From: Tragulus kanchil
Taxonomy: Eukaryota; Chordata; Mammalia; Artiodactyla; Tragulidae
NCBI GenBank assembly: GCA_022376925.1
Contig: JAIOJX010000001.1
Coordinates: 4,931,501 to 4,995,500 of the forward strand
DNA: 64,000 nucleotides
Reading direction: 5' to 3'
Made by a program: the position numbers and the translations under genes. Shown piece by piece: positions 38,917 to 50,384 of this stretch. Position 1 is the stretch's first letter; every line of letters starts with the position of its first letter. Below the pieces are notes generated by a model, which made no database searches, had not been told where the DNA came from, and saw nothing but the letters and a program-made list of their open reading frames with translations.

Positions 38917-40094
38917 TAATGACTGTCACACTCACGCACCGACTGTTCTCGAATTCTAGTCCAGGATTTAAAAGATACTGTTATGAATTAACGAGAAGAA
39001 AAGACTCGGCAGATGAAACGCTTTCCCTGGGGTTGTTTTCTAACTACTTTCTAACTCATTTACCCCTTCTGGGACTGGGTCTCATTTGCATCCCACGAGA
39101 TGCAGGCTTGCTGTATGGTGAAAACGCCCTCCAAAAATGACAGGAAGAAGAAAAGCCGCGGCTGCGGCCTGTAGTACATCTCCCCAGTACTTTTGCAAAG
39201 CAGGGTATTTTACTGTTTCTCCATCAACCAGTTCTGGCAGCAGGAGCCAGCCACCAAGTGGGCTGCAGGAATAGGGCTGCCTGATAAAATCCAAGATACT
39301 CGGTGAAATATGAATTTCAGATGAGCAGTGAATACACTGCCTACTATCAGTATGTCCCACATGTCACATGGGTCATGCTTACCTAACAACTGATCTGTTG
39401 CTTATCAGAAATTCCAGTTTAACTGGGCATCTGGGATTATGATTTGCCAATCCTGGCCGCCCTCCACTGGCAGGATGACGGGTCTGGTAGCAGTCAGCGG
39501 CCCCGAGGGGCCTCAGGGCCTGGGAGTGGCTGGGGCTGAAGACAGGCGCCAAGAGCTCTAGCCCAGGTGGGGCGGCGATAAACACCATGTGTTCATACAG
39601 GTCACGCATAGGTCCCTAGACCACCTAGCAAATGGGAGTCTCGATTCGAAGCCACAACTGGAAGTCACGTTTGACTTTTCTCTTTTTGTTCGCTGCCCTC
39701 GATTGAATACCTACACAGAGACACCAGTTTGGGGGGGTGCTATATTCCCAGCTCAAGTGGGTTCAACCAGAGCTCACCAGGTCTTGGCCCCACAGGCCCT
39801 GTGCACACAGGATGCTCTCTACGAGCCCTGCTCCTGGCGTGGGTGCCCCACAATGGAAGAACGAGCAGTGATTTCAAGTCTGGGGAGGCTGAGAAGGAGG
39901 CGAAGCCTGCCAAGGGGCATTGGCCTGGTATCATAGGTGGCGACAGCAGGCGTTTTGAACGCGGGCTTCCTGAAATCACTGGGGTCCCAACACCCTCTTG
40001 TTCCAGGCTCTGCACTGGGCTCTCCCGTATGGCTGGAGTGCTCCAGGGCTCAGTGGGGACGTGCCCGCCACAGAATTTCCCTCTTCTGGTTTTA

Positions 40095-40358
40095 AATTTT
40101 GGCCTCTTTTATTGGTCCACTATTTTATTTATTTTCATCCGTCTTTATTCTCTGGCCTGTGTGGGCCTCCCACAGCAGTGGCCTCCCTCCCTGCAGCGCA
40201 CTGGCTCTGGGCACATGAACTCCAGAGCGCTGGCTCATAATTGGACCACTGGTGCAGCCGCTCCAAGGCTTGTGGGATCCTCAGGGGCCGGGGATCAAAC
40301 CGGTGCCCCTTGCACTGCAAGGCAGACTTTCCACCCACTGGACCACCAGGGAAGCCCT
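40095..40358 (-). mobile_element. GC-rich CHR-like SINE, short-tailed, more diverged
   Basis: Reverse orientation. Target duplications are ctcttctggtttta (40081-40094) and ctcttctgatttta (40359-40372). Confidence 0.85.
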
Positions 40359-40589
40359 CTCTTCTGATTTTATCAAGTAAATCAGATTCCCCAAGGAGCC
40401 CTAACACTGATCCCCTTTTTTGGTGGCTTGAGCCTTCAGGTGTTCAAGGAGAAACCCCAGGACGGTCCAGAGGAGTTCACACAGATCCGGGTTGATCCTT
40501 TTCTGCCACATCGGGGCTGAATGACTGTGCAAGCCACACCCCCTTGAACGTATTGCCCCACCCCCAGCCCCGTCGCCTGGCAGTGTCTG

Positions 40590-40860
40590 GCATCTTTTCT
40601 CAAGCTCCATGAGATCAGGGACCCTCTTGAAAGTGAGGAATCCGCACACGCGCAGCCACTCTGCTGCTGTGGGAACAGGAAGAGGGATGGGGTCTCTGCT
40701 CAGGGGATGCCTCTGGGAAAGGAAGCTAGGCCCTGGAATCGCTCTGTAAGTATTAGCGTCTATGGCACTTATTGGGAACATTTCTTCATTGTTGCCTGGA
40801 GGTTAGGGATTGTGTCCCATCTCTATCTTCCCAGTACTGACAGTGAATCCCTGCCCCTGC
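40590..40860 (-). mobile_element. L2 LINE relic(s), antisense
   Basis: ctcaagctccatgagatcag and ttgttgcctggaggttaggg are L2-like phrases. The element is fragmented. Confidence 0.4.
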
Positions 40861-40927
40861 CCCTGCCCACCACCCATGATCTCCCTCCTGGACCTGGGTC
40901 TCCCCATCTGGGGCTGATCTTACCCAG

Positions 40928-40969
40928 CGGGTACCCCCAGGAGTCCTGCGGGTACCCCCAGGAGTCCTG
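40928..40969. repeat. Two exact 21-base direct repeats
   Basis: The unit begins cgggtacccccaggagtcct and is repeated head to tail without change. Confidence 0.9.
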
Positions 40970-41089
40970 CGAAAGGCCGGCTCTTCTCCACATGGGAGCT
41001 GTGTTCACTACCAGCGGCCACATGATCTCGGGTTTATTTTCCTTCTTTCTTTGTAAACTAGGCTTGAATGAGTTTAACCTCAAACCAAA

Positions 41090-41091
<2 letters not shown>

Positions 41092-41121
<30 letters not shown>
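41092..41121. repeat. (CA)n microsatellite
   Basis: About fifteen uninterrupted CA units. Confidence 0.95.
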
Positions 41122-41122
<1 letters not shown>

Positions 41123-41551
41123 TTCCTGACTTCCTGGGGCCAGCAGGTCCTGGACTGGCTTGACATAAGTCAGCGTGCAGCTTGAGGGCCTCTTCCAGGA
41201 GGGGCTCCCAGGCCCGAGAGAAGCTTTCTGGCACAGGACGCGGAGACGCGGGGTTCTGGACAGCCCATTGCCCACTTTCCCACCTGCCCCAGACTTCAGA
41301 CCTGCTGCTACAGATTTCTCTTGTCTTTTTCGTGGGGGAAGGGGTGGCCAAAGGTTTTGTTCAGGGTTTTCCATAAGATGTAACAGGGGAAAAAAAAGAT
41401 GTAACAGAAAAATCCGAAAACACTTTTTTGATATGTGTTGCATCACTTTTTGATCACCATCTGAGAGTTTATCAGAGAAAGCGTTGGCAGGTGAGAATGA
41501 ACTCTGATTTGAGAGTGTGAATTCCGACCCCCTGGCCCGCGCAGCCCATGC

Positions 41552-41655
41552 CACTAGCTGTGTGGCCTTGGGTAAGTGCATTAACTTCTCTGAGCCTTAG
41601 TCACCTCGTGTTTGAAATGGGATGACACATCTGCCTGTCTTACTGGGTTGTTTGC
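41552..41655 (+). mobile_element. MIR SINE relic
   Basis: agctgtgtggccttgggtaa, cttctctgagccttagtcac and tttgaaatgggatgac match the MIR core. Confidence 0.75.
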
Positions 41656-41923
41656 TGGATTTCCTCAGACCAGTGACCAGTGCAGACTCTCCAAACCCAA
41701 AGCCTCAGAATGGTTAATGCTACTGCGTTATCACCCGGCCTGTGGACAGCCTGTGACACCTTGTGTGTCACCTTGGGGGTGGGTGGCCACGCTGACACTT
41801 GGACCCTGGCCTCCTGATCTCTGATCAAGGTGGCTTTTAGTTCACTGCTGGGGGGTCTCACAACGTGAACTTGACAAACTCCGTACCCAGGACCCACGTC
41901 CAACAGCTGGACCGTTTTCCCAC

Positions 41924-44154
41924 TGTTGAAAGCAGGTCAGAGGGAGGAGGAGCGCTCAGAGGCCAGGCTTTGTGCGCTAACGCGGTTCCTCTCCTGGAAG
42001 GTTCCTGGTCCTTGTCACCACGCCCCACTTGACCTGCAGCCTAGAGCCCTTCCCTTGTCTTCCTTTTCTCTTGGGTGCCGCAGCTGTGTGTGCGGCCGAC
42101 CTGCAGCCTGGATGGGGGAGGGGCCGGCTGTTTCCACGCCCGCCTCCATCTGCCAGGAGCTGCCCAGACCACATGGGCAGCCCGGTCTCTGGGGACAGTC
42201 AGAAGATTCACGGCTGGGCCAGGAGTCCCTGCACTTAACTCGCCAGCCATTGCCATCTCTGCTGAGTTTATCTTGAGAATTCACTTGGCCACATCCGTGG
42301 CCTTAGAGCCCATAGCAAGAAAAGCTGAAGCATCTGTAAGCACTTGGGCAAATATTTGGATGAGCTCTAGGCTCACGAGTGAGGACTCGAGGAGAACAGA
42401 ATCAGTTCTGAGACTATTTTGTTCTTTTCTTAGCTCTCCTAAAGGCCACAGGAGAGACTTGGAAATCACTCTCTGGGTCTAAAGGGTTAGTTCCTTCCTG
42501 AGCTGCTTTCCTGAGCCCATCGGTGTAGCGTGCCGGCTCCTCCTGCCAGGTCCGCGCTGGGCCCGCTCTGGATGGCCATCAGATTGGAGCTCTGGGAGTC
42601 CCACTTAAATCCCAGTTGAGTGTCCTGAGCATGGGTGTCCAGCGGGAATGTCCAGAATGGGCCCGCAAATGTGGTGGGACAGACAGAATCATAGTCACAC
42701 TCTCAGTCACCTTCAGTTTTAGGTTACAACAGTAAAATGAGAAAACAGAGATGCAAGTACTGGAATTTTAATCTTTCTAAAGGAGATATCATTATAATTA
42801 ATTAATTAAAAAGATAGAAGTTTCAATTAACCTAAGTCCACTATTTCTTGACTATTTCATTTAGCCAAGATTTTATAGACACATGCCATATCGAGCTAAT
42901 TCCTATTCGTCTTTCAGATCTCAGAGAGAATGTCATATTTCTCTGTCCCCTCTGGGTAGGCCAGGTCCTGTGTTACGCACTCTTAAAGCACTTTGTTCTT
43001 TTCCAATGAGCTGGCTCTGTGCATCAGGTGGCCAAATTGTTGAAAGCAGGTCAGAGGGAGGAGGAGCTCAGAGGCCAGGCTTTGTGCGCTAACGCGGTTC
43101 CTCTCCTGGAAGGTTCCTGGTCCTTGTCACCACGCCCCACTTGACCTGCAGCCTAGAGCCCTTCCCTTGTCTTCCTTTTCTCTTGGGTGCCGCAGCTGTG
43201 TGTGCGGCCGACCTGCAGCCTGGATGGGGGAGGGGCCGGCTGTTTCCACGCCCGCCTCCATCTGCCAGAAGCTGCCCAGACCACATGGGCAGCCCGGTCT
43301 CTGGGGACAGTCAGAAGATTCACGGCTGGGCCAGGAGTCCCTGCACTTAACTCGCCAGCCATTGCCATCTCTGCTGAGTTTATCTTGAGAATTCACTTGG
43401 CCACATCCGTGGCCTTAGAGCCCATAGCAAGAAAAGCTGAAGCATCTGTAAGCACTTGGGCAAATATTTGGATGAGCTCTAGGCTCACGAGTGAGGACTC
43501 GAGGAGAACAGAATCAGTTCTGAGACTATTTTGTTCTTTTCTTAGCTCTCCTAAAGGCCACAGGAGAGACTTGGAAATCACTCTCTGGGTCTAAAGGGTT
43601 AGTTCCTTCCTGAGCTGCTTTCCTGAGCCCATCGGTGTAGCGTGCCGGCTCCTCCTGCCAGGTCCGCGCTGGGCCCGCTCTGGATGGCCATCAGATTGGA
43701 GCTCTGGGAGTCCCACTTAAATCCCAGTTGAGTGTCCTGAGCATGGGTGTCCAGGGGGAATGTCCAGAATGGGCCCGCAAATGTGGTGGGACAGACAGAA
43801 TCATAGTCACACTCTCAGTCACCTTCAGTTTTAGGTTACAACAGTAAAATGAGAAAACAGAGATGCAAGTACTGGAATTTTAATCTTTCTAAAGGAGATA
43901 TCATTATAATTAATTAATTAAAAAGATAGAAGTTTCAATTAACCTAAGTCCACTATTTCTTGACTATTTCATTTAGCCAAGATTTTATAGACACATGCCA
44001 TATCGAGCTAATTCCTATTCGTCTTTCAGATCTCAGAGAGAATGTCATATTTCTCTGTCCCCTCTGGGTAGGCCAGGTCCTGTGTTACGCACTCTTAAAG
44101 CACTTTGTTCTTTTCCAATGAGCTGGCTCTGTGCATCAGGTGGCCAAATTGTTG
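41924..44154. repeat. Tandem duplication 6 (~1.11 kb x2)
   Basis: Copy A is 41924-43037 and copy B is 43038-44154, with a clean join sharing TGTTG. Differences: gagcgctc versus gagctc, ccaggagctg versus ccagaagctg, and cagcggg versus caggggg. The downstream breakpoint lies inside a BovB fragment, so copy A holds only its first ~40 bases. Confidence 0.96.
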
Positions 44155-44295
44155 GAACTTCAGCATCAGTCCTTCCAATGACTATTCAGGGTTGATTTCC
44201 TCTGGGTTTGACTGGTTTTGATCTTGCAGTCCAAGAGCCTCTCCAGAGTCTTCTCCACGGTTGGAAAGCATCAGGTCTTCGGATCTCAGCTTTTG
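44113..44295 (-). mobile_element. BovB (RTE) LINE fragment, antisense
   Basis: ttccaatgagctggctctgt, catcaggtggccaaattgtt, acttcagcatcagtccttcc and cagagtcttctccacggttg follow the reversed BovB 3' region. Its first ~40 bases are also present at 43002-43042 because of the duplication. Confidence 0.75.
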
Positions 44296-44897
44296 TAAGT
44301 GGGTGGGTGCTCTTAAAGTTCTTGAGTGAACTTCAAAGCTAAGAATTCTTGACTCGAAAGATATTAAAGTCCGCAGTGTCTTCTCTCTAATTTCTGAGTC
44401 TTCTCGGTCTCAGCCACGGGCTTTCTTCAGCCACTGCAGCCTGGCTGCCTTCCGCTGGAGTGGAGATTGTTCCTTGGAAGTCGTATCCTCTCATGTGCTC
44501 TGCTTTTCAGAGTCCCATGACTGTGGCCATGCCTGTGGCTCAGTATACACTGAATCGGCCATGCCATGGTAAAGAATTGGTCTTTGTTTCAAGTGCAGCA
44601 CATCCTTTGAAATGGGTTAAGAAGGAGGTTGACACAGTGATCAGATACGAATTTTACGCAGTTCCTTTAGGCTGCGGAGTGGAGCGTATTTGGACGGGGA
44701 GTTGAGGTAGGTGGAAGGAAGACCGGTCATCAGACTTGAAGAGCTCAGTCTAGAGCGGGTGACAAGATGGAGGCAGTGGCAGTAGAGGAAGTGGGGAGGG
44801 AATGGTTTAAAGATGTTGGGGAATAAAATCAGCAGTAATGATTTAATGTGGAGGATGAGAGAACATTCTTTTTCTTCATGCAATGAGTATGTAGTAT

Positions 44898-45012
44898 TTT
44901 TCCTTCCTTTCTTCCCTCCCTCCGTTTCTTTCTTCCTTCCTTTCCTTCTTTCTCTCCTTCCCTCCTTTTTTTTCTTCCTTCCTTCTCCCTTCCTTCTGTC
45001 TTCTTTCCTGTC
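44898..45012. repeat. Polypyrimidine (TTCC/TTTC)n low-complexity tract, copy A
   Basis: Continuous C/T tract built of CTTCC and TTTCTT units. It is duplicated at 45989-46103. Confidence 0.9.
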
Positions 45013-45988
45013 ATGTTTTCATTCATTGTTTCATTGAAAAAGCTACTGAATCCCGCCTACATTGAGTCTATCTTTTCGGAACTGTGCTCTGAACAGCAGG
45101 GAGATGAAAGGAGGTATCTGCTCTCAGGGAACTCAGTTCAGTTAAAGAAGCTGGGAACAGTTTCTACCATGTGCTGACTCCTCTATGCTGTGCCAAGCAC
45201 TTGACACATTTAATAGTACTTTGGTCCCAGTGATTGTTCCAGAACATGTAGGCATTTGTAACCTGGGTGCCGGCCCTGGGAGGTTGGTACATGGGAAGGC
45301 GTCTAGCCCAGGATCTAACATCTGCAAGTGCACATGGTTTTGCCCTTCTCTACCCACCCCTGCCCGCAGAAAAGCTCTAATTAATGATTCAAAAGTGCCC
45401 ATTAAGTGTCCCAGTGATACCTCTTTCTGGGGGGACTCTCTGTGTTACAGCCCACTTTGAGCCCTGAGTCTGTGATGGTGAGCATTCTGGAAGCCATAGG
45501 CATTCATCATCACCTCCGACTTGCCCCTTGTCCCAGCGGGAGACCGGGCCCCTGGGGACCCTCGAGCAGGCGTGCCTGTGACTCCCTGGGCAGGAGGAGA
45601 GGTTCTGATGCCCTCTGTTATCCCAGGCACATCCTCAGATCATTCCCGCTGGAGAAAAATCAAGAGCACATCCTTTGAAATGGGTTAAGAAGGAGGTTGA
45701 CACAGTGATCAGTAGAAGGATTGACACAGTGATCAGATACGATTTTACGCAGTTCCTTTAGGCTGCGGAGTGGAGCGTATTTGGACGGGGAGTTGAGGTA
45801 GGTGGAAGGAAGACCGGTCATCAGACTTGAAGAGCTCAGTCTAGAGCGGGTGACAAGATGGAGGCAGTGGCAGTAGAGGAAGTGGGGAGGGAATGGTTTA
45901 AAGATGTTGGGGAATAAAATCAGCAGTAATGATTTAATGTGGAGGATGAGAGAACATTCTTTTTCTTCATGCAATGAGTATGTAGTAT

Positions 45989-46103
45989 TTTTCCTTCCTT
46001 TCTTCCCTCCCTCCGTTTCTTTCTTCCTTCCTTTCCTTCTTTCTCTCCTTCCCTCCTTTTTTTTCTTCCTTCCTTCTCCCTTCCTTCTGTCTTCTTTCCT
46101 GTC
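45989..46103. repeat. Polypyrimidine (TTCC/TTTC)n low-complexity tract, copy B
   Basis: Second copy of the tract at 44898-45012, with the same unit order. Confidence 0.9.
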
Positions 46104-46759
46104 ATGTTTTCATTCATTGTTTCATTGAAAAAGCTACTGAATCCCGCCTACATTGAGTCTATCTTTTCGGAACTGTGCTCTGAACAGCAGGGAGATGAAA
46201 GGAGGTATCTGCTCTCAGGGAACTCAGTTCAGTTAAAGAAGCTGGGAACAGTTTCTACCATGTGCTGACTCCTCTATGCTGTGCCAAGCACTTGACACAT
46301 TTAATAGTACTTTGGTCCCAGTGATTGTTCCAGAACATGTAGGCATTTGTAACCTGGGTGCCGGCCCTGGGAGGTTGGTACATGGGAAGGCGTCTAGCCC
46401 AGGATCTAACATCTGCAAGTGCACATGGTTTTGCCCTTCTCTACCCACCCCTGCCCGCAGAAAAGCTCTAATTAATGATTCAAAAGTGCCCATTAAGTGT
46501 CCCAGTGATACCTCTTTCTGGGGGGACTCTCTGTGTTACAGCCCACTTTGAGCCCTGAGTCTGTGATGGTGAGCATTCTGGAAGCCATAGGCATTCATCA
46601 TCACCTCCGACTTGCCCCTTGTCCCAGCGGGAGACCGGGCCCCTGGGGACCCTCGAGCAGGGCGTGCCTGTGACTCCCTGGGCAGGAGGAGAGGTTCTGA
46701 TGCCCTCTGTTATCCCAGGCACATCCTCAGATCATTCCCCGCTGGAGAAAAATCAAGAG

Positions 46760-47915
46760 GCTTCATTCCCACAGGCTCCGTGTGGGCTTGAGACCGTTGT
46801 TCTGGGCCCCCGAGCAATAATGGCCTCCTTCTCTGGGATCTGGACCCCAACTGGGCCAGCCGCTGAGACCTCTGGTTCCCCCATCTTTTCCCTAGACTCC
46901 TCTCACCAGCCCCCCTTTCTGCCTTCATCTCTCAATGCCTTGAAACCTGGATATTTAGAAATTAAGTGAGTAACAACCAGCCTCGGGTGGAATCAGCCCA
47001 GTGATCTCAAGGGGAAAGAATTTTTTTTAAGTGACTTTCTTCTTTTAGGTTTTCAAAGGAACGAGTACTGGACTTTTCACTTCACACATCACAAATTTAC
47101 GTCTTCAAAAGCTGGGAAACGTCAACACCTTGGGAAAACAGAGTGGGGAATCTGTGGGCATCTGCTCGCTTGGAGCGCAGTGATCACGGAGCTGTGGTCT
47201 TCTGAACCGGGGCACGACTAGGCTCCAGGACTCACGACCCAACTAAGGGCCACCTTCAACCGTTTTAGCTTCACGTAACACACAAGGCCAGGCGGCATGT
47301 TCCCTGAATTAGGCTGCTCGTGAAAACAGAACCTCGTTTCCATAGAAAGTCAACAGTGAAGCTGTTGTGTTTCACTGGAGTGAGACAGCCTGGAGGAACT
47401 CCGCTTCCCACGGTGGGCTAACCCGCTCACCGGGGCCCTCGTCTGCAGAGCAGGCCTGCGGAGATGGGAGCCAGCGTTCCTCAGGTATTTCCTGAGGGCC
47501 CCTGTCACAGTTCGCTCTCAACGTGTGCATTCATGGCCAAGTCATTTATCCTGCCTGCCACCTTAGGCTGATGAAAATGTTACTTTGACTTATGGCTTGA
47601 GCACTTCCTCAGAAAGTTGGGAACCCCGAGTGAGTTCCACTCTGGACTTTGTTCATGGAAAGGTCTTCATTGTTTATAGTCTGTGAATTTTGGCTGGCAG
47701 CCAGTGCTGAATCCAGGAGGACGGCGTCCTCTGTGGGATTTTGCCTGCGTCTACCACCATGATAAATATGTGATGCTATTGTCAGTATAGTTGACTTTCT
47801 ATAAATGCTTTCTTTGTCTGAGGGGATGTCTGTGTGGTTTGCAGGCTCATACATTGTCCTCTGCTGTTTGTTGGTCATCACGGATTCATTCAGTTGTTAG
47901 GCGATGACTGCAACC
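46760..47915. other. Intergenic sequence, nothing recognised
   Basis: Single-copy sequence without recognisable exon, RNA gene or repeat. Confidence 0.4.
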
Positions 47916-47924
47916 TCTTTTCAA

Positions 47925-48626
47925 AAAATTTTATCTATTAATTTATTTTTGGCTATTCTGGGTTTTCACTGCTGCCACAGGCTCTTCTCTAGTTGTAGGG
48001 AGTGGGGGCTCCTCTCTAGTGGAAGTGAGCAGACTTCTTGTTTTTTTTTTTTTAAAGATTTATTTATTTATTTATTTATTTTGGGTGGGGGTTGGGTTGG
48101 GGAGGGAGGGGAGCGGGCAGGTCACTTCTATTGGTCTTTCATTTCTCTATTTTCATTCGTCCTTGTTCTTTGGCTCCTGTGGGCCTCCCATCGCGGTGGC
48201 GTCTATTGTCACAGAGCACCCGCTCTGGGCGCATGTGCTCCAGAGCTCCGGCTCGGTAGTTGGACACATCAGTTCAGCTGCTCCGTGGCACGTGGGATCT
48301 TCCCAGGCCAGGGCTCGAACCGGGACCCCTTGCACTGCAAGGCGGTGTCCTTACCCACTGGACCACCAGGGGAAGCCCGAGCAGGCTTCTTGTTGCGGTG
48401 GCTTCTCTTGTTGTGGAACTGAGGCTCTAGGGCACACAGGCTTCAGTCGTTGTGGCCCATGGGCTCCATAGTTGTGGCTCCGAGGCTCTAGAGCCCAGGC
48501 TCTATAGGTGTGGCTCACAGGCTCAGTCGCTCTGTAGCCTGTGGGATCTTCCTGGATCAGGGATCAAACCTGTGTCTCCTGCATTGGCAGGTGAACTCTT
48601 CACCACTGAGCTACCAGGGAAGCCCA
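47925..48626 (-). mobile_element. CHR-2-type SINE, antisense, split by a younger SINE
   Basis: The pieces at 47925-48040 and 48379-48626 join into one reversed CHR-2: ttatttttggctattctggg tail, then ttgttgcggtggcttctctt, ending gagctaccagggaagccc. The insert at 48041-48378 duplicated the host sequence gagcagacttcttg. Confidence 0.85.
48041..48378 (-). mobile_element. GC-rich CHR-like SINE, long-tailed, nested in CHR-2
   Basis: Reverse orientation with a tTTTAAAGATTTATTTATTT tail, then the GGGGAGGGAGGGG patch and GC-rich body. Target duplications are gagcagacttcttg (48027-48040) and gagcaggcttcttg (48379-48392). It inserted after the CHR-2 element. Confidence 0.9.
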
Positions 48627-49279
48627 CTGCAGCCCCTTTTTGAGCTTGAATGCATCACATGGTGAAGAAAACCCAGACCTTTTTGGATTAAGAGAAACTT
48701 CTCTTTCAGGAAGACCTCTCTTTAATCCCTGGAGGATGAGTCACTGTGCTAAACTCAGAAGTACAGGAAAGACAACCTCTCTGTGGGATGAGACTTGATA
48801 GCAAATAATGGAATTATTGTTTACTTTGAGGCGAGTTGTCTTTTTGGCTTATAATTGAGAGAAGGGGTAAAATCTTTTCTACCAGTCTTTAGGAATCATG
48901 AGCATGGCCCTGCCTGGTAGGGATTGGGCATTGGATTGCTGTCGTTTCAGGGGAAGCAGTGATTCTCTCTAGACACCTGGGTGCCATCAAAGTGGATGGT
49001 TTGTGGTGATGGGGTTCCTCAAGAGCAGCTGCTTGGTTGGGTCACCCCTTTCTAGAGAAGGGATTTTTGAAAAAATTACCATTGCTGGCTTCTTATAAAG
49101 GGCCCAACTCAGAAAGAGCCAAATGAAAGAGATGCATAGAGCAAGGTATTATGGGTGAGCTGGATGGCACGAGCTTCACATCCCCGCTGAGCACACAACC
49201 CTCCTAGCACCTACATGTGCTCACCAACTGGGAAGCTACAGATTTTCTGAAAGATCAGTTTTAGGGTTCTTTTGGCATT

Positions 49280-49409
49280 CATTTTATTTTTTTACTTTTT
49301 GGCCCCAATGTGCATCACGCAGGATCTTAGTTCACTGGCCAGGGATTGAACCCACGCCCTTTGCAGTAGAAGCACAGAGCTGTAGCCATTGGACCCCCAG
49401 GGAAGTCTC
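49280..49409 (-). mobile_element. CHRL-type SINE, antisense
   Basis: tttactttttggccccaatg leads to ggccagggattgaacccacg and ends gacccccagggaagtctc. Confidence 0.7.
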
Positions 49410-49544
49410 AAGAACTGCTTTTTAACTTGTTTTGAGTCCCTGGCCACTTTGAGAATATAAAACAATTTTTTTCTACTTCGGAGCCCCACATGCTCATACG
49501 CACCTGTGCACACATGCGGACATATAACTTCACGGGAGATGAGA

Positions 49545-49705
49545 CGAAGATGGCGGAGTGGAAGGACATGCGCTCAGCCTCTCCTTCCAGAACACCAAGA
49601 TCACAACGAACAGCTGAACAAACACCAACAAGAAGACCCTGGAACCCACCAGAAAAAGATACCCCACATCCAAAGACAAGGGAGAAGGCACAACGAAACG
49701 ATGTT
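49545..49705 (+). mobile_element. L1 5' UTR fragment, sense, isolated
   Basis: aagatggcggagtggaagga, then aacaccaagatcacaacgaa, and ending aaggcacaacgaaacgat, resembles the start of cetartiodactyl L1 elements. No ORF1 or ORF2 follows. Confidence 0.6.
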
Positions 49706-50344
49706 TGCCTGATGGAAAACTCCAGTCAGTCCTCAGCTGGGCAGGTCAAATGCAGACTGAAGCATGCATTCACACCAGTTAGAACCAGAGGAAAGCGTTC
49801 GGGATCTCAACCTTAACCTTCCTGGCTGATGCTGAAAGGGGAGCTTGTTTATGAAACATGTTCTTGCCAAACTATTCGGTGAATTGTGATAAAGATGAAT
49901 GACTGGATCTCATCATTTAAATTCGAAAATCAGTGTGCTGTAGCACACTATTTTGGTTTCTTGTACGTAGGGTATCCGGAGGAGGGGCGCCTCCAAGGTC
50001 ACCTGGCTCCTGCGCTCCCCCGCCATTGGGGGCGGGGTGGGAGGAGCAGGGGGTGCAGGTGCTGCTGACATGTTGGGGTGATTGTGCTCATGGTTCACCA
50101 CCCCTGTGGCCAGTGGGGCCTGGAGTCACGGGTGTCACTTCCCCTGCTGCTTCATTTAATTTTTTGAAAACCTTTGATAATAATAGTTTTTGACATTAGT
50201 TGGTTATGTTATTTATTTACTTTAGAATTACTTTAATATCTGGGAAACCTTTCTGTTATCCCTGGAAGGCTTGTGATGTGAACAATTCCAACCTGAAATT
50301 GTTTGCAAAGGTAATGAAAACTTCAGCAAAGAATAAAGACAAGA

Positions 50345-50345
<1 letters not shown>

Positions 50346-50382
<37 letters not shown>
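50346..50382. repeat. (AAT)n microsatellite
   Basis: About twelve AAT units. Confidence 0.95.

Positions 50383-50384
<2 letters not shown>

Larger units (their letters stand above)
37428..39624. repeat. Tandem duplication 5 (~1.08 kb x2) containing a CpG-rich patch
   Basis: Copy A is 37428-38503 and copy B is 38549-39624 (constant offset 1121). They are near identical except for two mismatches within the last 16 bases of each copy. A 45-base filler at 38504-38548 is found at neither outer edge. Confidence 0.96.
44597..46759. repeat. Tandem duplication 7 (~1.07-1.09 kb x2)
   Basis: Copy A is 44597-45664 and copy B is 45665-46759, joined with AG shared. Copy B has an extra ~26 bases near 45707-45735 that partly repeat ttgacacagtgatcag. 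Other differences are single-base indels: gaattt versus gattt, gcaggcg versus gcagggcg, and attcccg versus attccccg. Confidence 0.95.

Noticed and set aside
48019..48471. Recurring frames with similar peptides (also near 18427, 57201, 62123)
   Set aside because: They are translations of the GC-rich CHR-like SINE, present in every copy and frame-shifted between copies. Not genes.
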